From an uncultured Lysobacter sp. (GTDB lineage Bacteria > Pseudomonadota > Gammaproteobacteria > Xanthomonadales > Xanthomonadaceae): a stretch of 6,533 nt of DNA. Made by a program: the position numbers and the translations under genes. Under the pieces are notes generated by a model. That model had not been told where the DNA came from. It did no database searches and worked only from the letters and a program-made list of their open reading frames with translations. The DNA lies in the NCBI GenBank assembly GCA_943913335.1, contig CALTXS010000059.1, positions 1-6,533 on the forward strand, read 5' to 3'. Positions 1 to 4,395 of this stretch are shown here, in pieces (position 1 is the stretch's first letter; every line of letters begins with the position of its first letter).

Positions 1-306
1 CATCTGCGCGCCGACGGTTTTCGCTGGTCGCCAAAGTTTCCGCTCGAGTGGATGGTCTGCGACATGGTCGAACAGCCCGCCCGCGTTGCGCAACGCATGG
101 GGGAGTGGTTTGCCAACGACTGGTGTCGCCGCAGCATCTTTAACCTGAAGCTGCCGATGAAAAAGCGCTACGCCGAGGTGGAACATTGCCTGCAGCGTTT
201 TACCGAAGCCGCGGGCATGCCGCTGGATATCCGCGTCAAGCAGCTCTATCACGATCGCGAAGAGATCACGGTCTACGCCGGTCTGATTTCGCGCAAAGAC
301 CGCTAA
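1..306 (+). CDS. rlmM: 23S rRNA (cytidine2498-2'-O)-methyltransferase RlmM, C-terminal part (5' truncated)
   Basis: The reading frame is open from base 1 and ends at TAA 304-306, giving the last 101 residues of a protein whose start lies left of the window. The fragment matches the C-terminal third of E. coli RlmM (YgdE, about 366 residues) as I recall it. It has the WMVCDMVEQP block (residues 17-26), the nearly invariant FNLKLPMKKRY block (47-57) and the LYHDREE block (82-88). RlmM uses S-adenosylmethionine to methylate the ribose 2'-OH of C2498 in the peptidyl-transferase loop of 23S rRNA, in the cytoplasm before 50S assembly is complete. The family is proposed to use a Lys-Asp-Lys-Glu catalytic set, and the conserved Asp, Lys and Glu of these three blocks are good candidates for its later members. 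An internal ATG at 52 is not the start, because homology continues upstream of it. The gene converges on the ubiquinone pair with a 25-bp gap. Identification is firm; nothing can be said about its promoter. Confidence 0.95.
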   Translation, partial: HLRADGFRWSPKFPLEWMVCDMVEQPARVAQRMGEWFANDWCRRSIFNLKLPMKKRYAEVEHCLQRFTEAAGMPLDIRVKQLYHDREEITVYAGLISRKDR

Positions 307-331
307 GAGCCCGAACCCGCCGAACTGTAGC

Positions 332-1492
332 TTAAAGACCCGCTGCTTTGCGCCAGAACGCGCGAGTCAGACTCGGAATGCGGTTGACGACGCCTAAGGC
401 CGGACCACGCACTAACGTCGGCAACACGGCATCGGAACTAAACAGCGCGTTGAGGGCTTCGAAACCATAGGCAGCGACGGCACTCTCGGAGCGGCGTGTA
501 CGGCCCCAACGATCCCATGCAGCCTGTTCATACCAGGCTTTACCTGCGGTCAACTCGCGCAGGCCGAGCACATCACGGAAACCGATATTGACCCCCTGCC
601 CGGCCAACGGATGCACGACATGCGCGGCATCGCCCAATAGCGCGACGCGGCCTTCGACAAACGAAGTCGCCAGTTGGCGACGCAGCGGAAACGCCGCGCG
701 CTGACTGACGGCAGTTAGCGCGCCTAGAGGGCCATCGAAGGCGCGCTCGAGCCGCTGCAGGAATTGCGCATCGTCCAACGCCAGCAGCTCCTGCGCCAGG
801 GCATCGGGCACGGTCCACACAATGGAGCTGGTACGGCCTTCGACGGGCAGAAATGCCAAGGGGCCCGTCGGCAGGAAGCGTTGCCAGCACGTGCTTTGGT
901 GATCGAGCTCGTGCTCGACATAAGCCACGATGCCGCGTTGTCCGTAATCGTGCGCCTTGGTTTCAATGCCGATGGACTGACGAACTTGCGATCCGCCTCC
1001 GTCGGCGGCCAGGACGCGGCGCGCCTCAAGATGTTCACCGCTATCGAGTACGAGACGGACACTGCGCTCTTCGTTGGCGATCTCAACAACGCGAGTGCCG
1101 AGCAGTAAACGCACGTCGGTCGCACGCAGGGATTGCCACAAGGCATCCTGCAGCAAGGCATTTTCAACGATCCACCCCAACTGCGGGCGCGCTAAGACCG
1201 CGGCAGAAAAGACAATCGGTTGTTTGGGTGCGGCCACATCCCACACCTGCATGCGGCGATATGCAGGCGCTCGGAGTTGGCGGATACGGGCGCCCGCACC
1301 GACATCGTCCAGCAGTGCCATCGAATCCGGCGCGATGGCAAACACACGCAGATCTTTGTTCTGCGAATTCCAGGGAGCGGGTTCGTGCGGTTCGATCAGC
1401 GCGACTTGCAGGCCTTTGCGCTGCAGTTCCAACGCCGCGGTCGCACCGACGGCGCCGCCGCCCACGATGACGGCATCGAGAATGCGGCTCAT
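332..1492 (-). CDS. ubiI: UbiI/VisC-like FAD-dependent ubiquinone biosynthesis hydroxylase
   Basis: A 386-residue flavoprotein monooxygenase of the UbiH/UbiF/UbiI/COQ6 family. It shows the N-terminal FAD Rossmann motif VIVGGGAVG (8-16), the ADG motif (163-165) and the C-terminal FAD-binding block GDAAHVVHPLAGQG (287-300). The LRVFAI (48-53), MQVWD (81-85) and WIVEN (107-111) segments resemble E. coli UbiI (LRVSAI, MEVWD, HIVEN) more than UbiH. This suggests C5-hydroxylation of the polyprenylphenol ring, using NAD(P)H and O2, at the inner membrane in the Ubi complex. Regiospecificity varies in this family, so UbiF or a multi-position hydroxylase cannot be excluded. I chose ATG 1492-1490, which overlaps the ubiH stop as ATGA and has AGGGA six bases upstream. 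An in-frame GTG at 1507 would add five residues but has no comparable support. Order and coupling match ubiH-ubiI (visC) in E. coli. The stop TAA is at 334-332. Confidence 0.9.
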   Translation of the reverse strand: MSRILDAVIVGGGAVGATAALELQRKGLQVALIEPHEPAPWNSQNKDLRVFAIAPDSMALLDDVGAGARIRQLRAPAYRRMQVWDVAAPKQPIVFSAAVLARPQLGWIVENALLQDALWQSLRATDVRLLLGTRVVEIANEERSVRLVLDSGEHLEARRVLAADGGGSQVRQSIGIETKAHDYGQRGIVAYVEHELDHQSTCWQRFLPTGPLAFLPVEGRTSSIVWTVPDALAQELLALDDAQFLQRLERAFDGPLGALTAVSQRAAFPLRRQLATSFVEGRVALLGDAAHVVHPLAGQGVNIGFRDVLGLRELTAGKAWYEQAAWDRWGRTRRSESAVAAYGFEALNALFSSDAVLPTLVRGPALGVVNRIPSLTRAFWRKAAGL

Positions 1493-1503
1493 GGCAAGTC
1501 CCT
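1489..1503 (-). promoter_or_regulatory. Translational-coupling junction: AGGGA ribosome site and ATGA stop/start overlap
   Basis: On the minus strand the last ubiH codons contain AGGGA (1503-1499), six bases before ATG 1492-1490. The next gene's ATG shares two bases with the ubiH TGA (1491-1489). This decides the downstream start in favour of 1492 over GTG 1507. It implies that both hydroxylases are translated from one mRNA, with re-initiating ribosomes setting their ratio. Confidence 0.75.
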
Positions 1504-2712
1504 GCACAGTTCAGGCACATCGCCGCCAAGGCCCATGGCCTGCGCAACCACGCGGTCCTTGACCGATTGCACGCGACCGACCAGCGCCATTCCCAAGGTA
1601 CGCAACGGCCGCAAGGGGATGAGCGGATTGGTGCCGAGAGTGGCCATCGTATGACTGAAAGCTAGCGTGCGTTCGCGGTCTTCGCGACGGCGCTGCACGT
1701 ATTGCTGCAGCATGGTGGCATCACCGATGCTCGCTGCTGCGGCGATGCCTTCGGCCAGGATCAACGCATCGCGCAAACCGAGGTTGAACCCTTGCGCGCC
1801 GACCGGATGCAGCGATTGCGCCGCATTACCGACCAGCACTGCGTGAGGAGCCGTTAACGCCGTCGCGACATCACGCCTTCCGGCATAACGCGAGCGCTCA
1901 CCCACGGAGATCAGGCGACCGGCGCGATAGCCGAACCGATCCTGCACGTACTGCAGATACTCGGCATCGGCCATCGCCATCACGCGATCGGCATCGGCGC
2001 GATCCACACCGACAATCAGGCCGACCTGACCGTCGCCACGCGGCAGCAGGGCCAAGGGGCCATGATCACTAATCCGTTCGAAGGCCGCGCCATTCAACGG
2101 GCGATCCAGTCGCGCCGCTGCAACGAAGAGGTCGTGACCGTAATCAAAGGACGTGGTGTTGATAGCGAGCGCGGACCGGACCCCGCTCGCCGCGCCATCG
2201 GCACCGACCAGCAATTGGCATGGCAGCACCTGCTCTGCTCCATCGGCGATGTAATGCACTTGCCGAACACCGTCCAGCTCGGAAGTGGCGGTAAATCGCG
2301 CGGGTCGAATGCGCGTCAGGGTCTTTAAAGCAGACAGCCGCTGCTCCAGCGCGCGCCCGAAGTCACTGGCGATCACGACGCGCCCGAACTCGCTTCGACC
2401 GTAATCGGAGGCTTGCATGACGACGCGGCCAAAATCACCGACGCGGCTCGTCTCAATGCGGCGAATCGGCCCGGATGGAGCCGCCAGCAGGGGCATGACC
2501 CCCAACGCAGTCAGCGCGTTCACGGTGGCCGCATTGAAGCTCAAGTTGCGCTGGTCGAACACCGGTGGCATTCCGGTGCCGGCATGCGCTTCGAGCATCA
2601 CTACCCGCAGGTTCAGTGGCTCCAAGGCGATGGCCAGACAGGATCCGACGAGGCCGCCGCCGACAATGACAATATCGGCCGGGGGAGCAACGGTTACAGG
2701 GGAGCTAGGCAT
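1489..2712 (-). CDS. ubiH: 2-octaprenyl-6-methoxyphenol hydroxylase (UbiH family)
   Basis: A 407-residue FAD monooxygenase, near the usual length for UbiH (about 390). The FAD motif IVIVGGGLVGS spans 14-24 and the ADG motif 171-173. FERISDHGPLALLP (211-224) and VLVGNAAQSLHPVGAQGFNLGLRDA (292-316) are UbiH signatures. As in E. coli UbiH, the usual GD of the last motif is GN, which separates it from its neighbour's GDAAH. By family knowledge it hydroxylates ring carbon C1 of the decarboxylated, C5-hydroxylated and methylated intermediate in aerobic ubiquinone synthesis, using NAD(P)H and O2 at the inner membrane. ATG 2712-2710 is supported by TAGGA seven bases upstream. The first 12 residues precede the Rossmann strand and may be a short extra tail. 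It is the first gene of a two-gene operon. No pepP lies upstream, unlike E. coli; instead there is a divergent gene after 35 bp. Minor oddity: HPVGAQG where HPxAGQG is usual. Confidence 0.93.
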   Translation of the reverse strand: MPSSPVTVAPPADIVIVGGGLVGSCLAIALEPLNLRVVMLEAHAGTGMPPVFDQRNLSFNAATVNALTALGVMPLLAAPSGPIRRIETSRVGDFGRVVMQASDYGRSEFGRVVIASDFGRALEQRLSALKTLTRIRPARFTATSELDGVRQVHYIADGAEQVLPCQLLVGADGAASGVRSALAINTTSFDYGHDLFVAAARLDRPLNGAAFERISDHGPLALLPRGDGQVGLIVGVDRADADRVMAMADAEYLQYVQDRFGYRAGRLISVGERSRYAGRRDVATALTAPHAVLVGNAAQSLHPVGAQGFNLGLRDALILAEGIAAAASIGDATMLQQYVQRRREDRERTLAFSHTMATLGTNPLIPLRPLRTLGMALVGRVQSVKDRVVAQAMGLGGDVPELCRDLP

Positions 2713-2747
2713 TGCGTTATCCTAATGGTTCCTAGGAGCGCTCTCAA
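2713..2747. promoter_or_regulatory. Short divergent intergenic region with overlapping expression signals
   Basis: Only 35 bp separate the ubiH start from the DUF6580 gene start. On the minus strand TTGAGA (2747-2742) and TAGGAT (2724-2719) are 17 bp apart, a plausible sigma-70 promoter (5/6 and 4/6 matches). It would start transcription at or next to the ubiH ATG, and TAGGA also serves as the apparent ubiH Shine-Dalgarno, so only one of these readings may be true. On the plus strand AGGAG (2734-2738) is nine bases before ATG 2748. Two touching 8-bp perfect palindromes, TCCTAGGA (2730-2737) and GAGCGCTC (2736-2743), occupy the centre. I find no clear plus-strand promoter, so it may lie inside ubiH. 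Confidence 0.4.
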
Positions 2748-3323
2748 ATGAACATGAACACCACCCACCCTCGTCTGGCCGTCGGGCCACTGATTCTCGC
2801 CGCCATGATCGTGCTGGCATGCCTCTCGCGCCTGTTGCCGCATCCGCCGAACTTCAGCCCGATTGCAGCCGTTGGTCTGTTCGGTGGTGCATTCTTTGCG
2901 AGCCGCAACTTGGCCCTGCTGGTACCGGTGTTGGCAGTCGTCATTTCGGACGTGGCTTTGGGCTATATCAACGGCGGTTTGTACGGCGATTATCTGGGCA
3001 GCACAGGGCAACTGATTGTGCTGGGCGCCACCGTGCTGTGCACTGTAATCGGCTTTGCGCTGCGTAACCGCAAGTCCTCGGTAGCGGTTGCCACCGCAGC
3101 AGTCGCCAGCACTGCCATGTTTTTCCTGACGACCAACTTCGGCGCGTTCCTGGCGGATCCGCAGTATCCCAAGACCGTCGCCGGTCTGGGAATGGCCTAT
3201 GTGGCCGGGATCCCCTTCGTCAAGTGGTCGCTGATCTCGACGCTGATGTACAGCGCCTTCCTGTTCGGCGGCTTCCAGTTGCTGCGCAGCGGCACCCCGG
3301 CTCTGCGCGCACAAACGGTCTAA
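2748..3323 (+). CDS. DUF6580-type multi-TM membrane protein, putative transporter (ECF S-component-like)
   Basis: A 191-residue, very hydrophobic inner-membrane protein with about five or six likely helices, roughly 12-30, 40-50, 55-73, 88-105, 112-128 and 160-179. Sequence hallmarks are SRLLPHPPNFSPIAAVGLFGG (27-47), ISDVALG (66-72), TTNFGAF (128-134) and YPKTVAGLGMAYVAGIPF (140-157). I recognise these as the DUF6580 family of putative transport proteins, from memory and without a search. Size, helix count and the N-terminal pattern resemble substrate-binding S-components of ECF vitamin transporters. The AxxxA motif that docks many S-components on EcfT is not visible in the first helix, and no EcfT or ATPase gene is present. 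There is no signal peptide; cysteines are at 25 and 98. ATG 2748 follows AGGAG by nine bases. The next gene is a cobalamin adenosyltransferase in the same frame, so a corrinoid substrate is my inference. Family identification is good; function is unproven. Confidence 0.8.
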   Translation: MNMNTTHPRLAVGPLILAAMIVLACLSRLLPHPPNFSPIAAVGLFGGAFFASRNLALLVPVLAVVISDVALGYINGGLYGDYLGSTGQLIVLGATVLCTVIGFALRNRKSSVAVATAAVASTAMFFLTTNFGAFLADPQYPKTVAGLGMAYVAGIPFVKWSLISTLMYSAFLFGGFQLLRSGTPALRAQTV

Positions 3324-3329
3324 TCCGCT

Positions 3330-3881
3330 GTGGGCAATCGGCTGTCCAAGATCTATACACGCACCGGTGACGATGGCTCCACGGGCCTGGGTAACGGCGA
3401 ACGGATCGGCAAGGACAGTGCGCGAGTCGGCAGCTACGGCACGGTCGATGAGGCCAATAGCTGCATTGGGCTGATTCTGGCCACGCCGGGGTTGGATGAG
3501 CGCATCCAATCCCTGCTGACCACAGTGCAGCACCAGTTGTTCGATTTAGGTGGCGAGCTTTGCATTCCCGGGCACGCAGCCATCTTTGATGCCGATATTG
3601 CACGGCTGGAGCAGGAGCTCGATGCGTTCAATGCCGATCTGCCCGCACTGAGCGATTTTATTCTGCCGGGCGGCGGTGAGGCCGCTGCACGCTGCCATAT
3701 CGCGCGCACGGTGGTTCGCCGTGCCGAGCGCGAGACCGTGCAGTTGAGCCGTGTGGAGACGGTCCGCCACGAGGCCATCCGCTATCTCAATCGTCTTAGC
3801 GACCTGCTGTTTGTGCTGGCGCGCGTGATGGCACGCCAGTCCGGTCACGGTGAGACCATCTGGCAGCACCAGCGCCGCTGA
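3330..3881 (+). CDS. pduO: PduO-type ATP:cob(I)alamin (corrinoid) adenosyltransferase
   Basis: A 183-residue protein matching the PduO/MMAB adenosyltransferase family in length and motifs. The N-terminal ATP-binding loop is KIYTRTGDDGSTGLGNGERI (7-26), followed by K28 and the VGSYGTVDEANS block (33-44). The C-terminal helices carry RRAER (130-134) and YLNRLSDLLFVLAR (152-165), the conserved ATP/cobalamin face. It transfers the 5'-deoxyadenosyl group of ATP to reduced corrinoid, giving adenosylcobalamin; members are cytoplasmic trimers. It is not the BtuR/CobA type, which has a P-loop fold. The start is GTG 3330, since no ATG precedes the motif and the frame is closed at TAA 3321-3323. There is no clear Shine-Dalgarno, so translation is probably coupled to the upstream gene, whose stop is six bases away in the same frame. 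No adenosylcobalamin-dependent enzyme is in the window to show its use. The gene converges on msrB. Confidence 0.93.
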   Translation: MGNRLSKIYTRTGDDGSTGLGNGERIGKDSARVGSYGTVDEANSCIGLILATPGLDERIQSLLTTVQHQLFDLGGELCIPGHAAIFDADIARLEQELDAFNADLPALSDFILPGGGEAAARCHIARTVVRRAERETVQLSRVETVRHEAIRYLNRLSDLLFVLARVMARQSGHGETIWQHQRR

Positions 3882-3893
3882 GGCGCTCGCCTC
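3871..3893 (+). other. GC-rich hairpins across the adenosyltransferase stop codon, possible weak terminator
   Basis: AGCGCC (3871-3876) pairs with GGCGCT (3882-3887) around a 5-base loop containing the TGA stop. An alternative stem pairs GAGGC (3880-3884) with GCCTC (3889-3893). Both lie at the junction of two convergent genes, but no run of T follows on either strand. Intrinsic termination is therefore doubtful; the structure may only protect the 3' end or be chance in GC-rich DNA. Confidence 0.3.
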
Positions 3894-3906
3894 GCCTTCG
3901 ACCGGG

Positions 3907-4308
3907 TTACGAATCGGGTTCGGCGACAAAATCCAGTGCCGCCGAGTTAATGCAATAACGAAGACCTGTGGGCAAGGGCCCATCCGGGAAGACGTGCCCT
4001 AAATGCGAGTCGCAAACTGCGCAAACGGCTTCGATGCGCTGCATACCGTGACTGCTATCTGCACGCTCCGATACCCGTTCAGGCGCAATCGGCTGCACAA
4101 AGCTGGGCCAACCGCTACCCGAGTCAAACTTGGCGCTCGAGCTAAACAATTCCTGCTTGCAAGCCACGCAAACATAGGTGCCAGGCTCATGATGGTCCCA
4201 GTACCGGCCCGTAAAAGGAGGCTCCGTCGCCGAACAGCGGCAGACCAGATACTGCTCCTCAGTCAGCTCCCGGCGCCACTGGGAATCGTCTTTTTCGATG
4301 GGTTGCAT
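3907..4308 (-). CDS. msrB: Peptide-methionine (R)-S-oxide reductase MsrB
   Basis: A 133-residue single-domain MsrB of normal length, cytoplasmic (no signal peptide). It reduces the R-epimer of methionine sulfoxide in oxidised proteins and is recycled by thioredoxin. The structural zinc site is the pair CVAC (47-50) and CAVC (96-99). The catalytic cysteine is C119 in [16 protein letters not shown] (28-34), SGWPSF (65-70), SHGMQRIE (86-93) and [10 protein letters not shown] (102-111) are the family's substrate-pocket blocks. The position before GWPSF, Cys in E. coli MsrB and the resolving cysteine in many MsrBs, is Ser65 here. C23 and C25 near the N-terminus could serve instead. I recall Xanthomonas MsrB using an N-terminal Cys31 this way, so the arrangement probably reflects that subgroup. 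ATG 4308-4306 has only a weak AGGTCA upstream. The gene is divergent from lptD and convergent with the adenosyltransferase; TAA is at 3909-3907. Confidence 0.96.
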   Translation of the reverse strand: MQPIEKDDSQWRRELTEEQYLVCRCSATEPPFTGRYWDHHEPGTYVCVACKQELFSSSAKFDSGSGWPSFVQPIAPERVSERADSSHGMQRIEAVCAVCDSHLGHVFPDGPLPTGLRYCINSAALDFVAEPDS

Positions 4309-4318
4309 AGTGGTGACC

Positions 4319-4324
4319 TATAAT
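4319..4324 (+). promoter_or_regulatory. Candidate sigma-70 -10 element (TATAAT) upstream of lptD
   Basis: A perfect TATAAT lies in the msrB-lptD divergent interval and reads toward lptD. It would give a start near 4331 and a leader of about 65 bases. No good -35 hexamer is present at 16-18 bp (CGATGG at 4296-4301 is poor) and no extended -10 TGn, so support rests on the -10 alone. Confidence 0.35.
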
Positions 4325-4344
4325 TCTGTCTGAATGAATATAAC

Positions 4345-4371
4345 TGAACGTCCCCGTCGTGGATTGTCCGA
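4345..4371 (+). promoter_or_regulatory. Candidate sigma-E (RpoE)-type promoter for lptD
   Basis: TGAACGT (4345-4351) and TCCGA (4367-4371), 15 bp apart, resemble the enterobacterial sigma-E consensus GGAACTT / 15-16 bp / TCTGA at 5/7 and 4/5 positions. The predicted start near 4377 leaves a leader of about 19 bases that includes AGGG (4383-4386) and ATG 4396. lptD (imp/ostA) is a known sigma-E target in E. coli, which makes the match more credible. It remains a pattern match by eye. Confidence 0.4.
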
Positions 4372-4395
4372 ATGGTCCGCTTAGGGCAAGCTAGC

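Noticed and set aside
291..353. GCGCAAAG (291-298) and CTTTGCGC (346-353), an 8-bp inverted repeat around the rlmM/ubiI-like convergent stops
   Set aside because: The loop is 47 bases, there is no T-run, and both arms are coding sequence (Arg-Lys codons at each C-terminus), so chance is the simpler explanation.
853..1470. Plus-strand open frame (205 codons) inside the ubiI-like gene
   Set aside because: Its product is Arg/Pro-rich with no recognisable motif, and it lies fully opposite a well-supported flavoprotein gene.
2713..2747. Cobalamin riboswitch upstream of the DUF6580/adenosyltransferase pair
   Set aside because: The interval is only 35 bp and lacks room for the roughly 200-base element; upstream sequence is ubiH coding DNA.
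2694..3533. Long minus-strand open frame (279 codons) opposite the DUF6580 and adenosyltransferase genes
   Set aside because: It is antisense to two genes with clear family signatures. Its translation is rich in Gln, Arg and His and low in hydrophobic pattern, as expected of a shadow frame.
3546..3983. Minus-strand frame spanning the adenosyltransferase 3' end and the msrB 3' end
   Set aside because: It overlaps two genes with conserved motifs in other frames and has no recognisable domain of its own.
4338..4343. Possible msrB -10 (TATATT on the minus strand)
   Set aside because: No acceptable -35 is found at the right spacing (CAATCC at 4366-4361), and AT-rich hexamers are expected in this interval.
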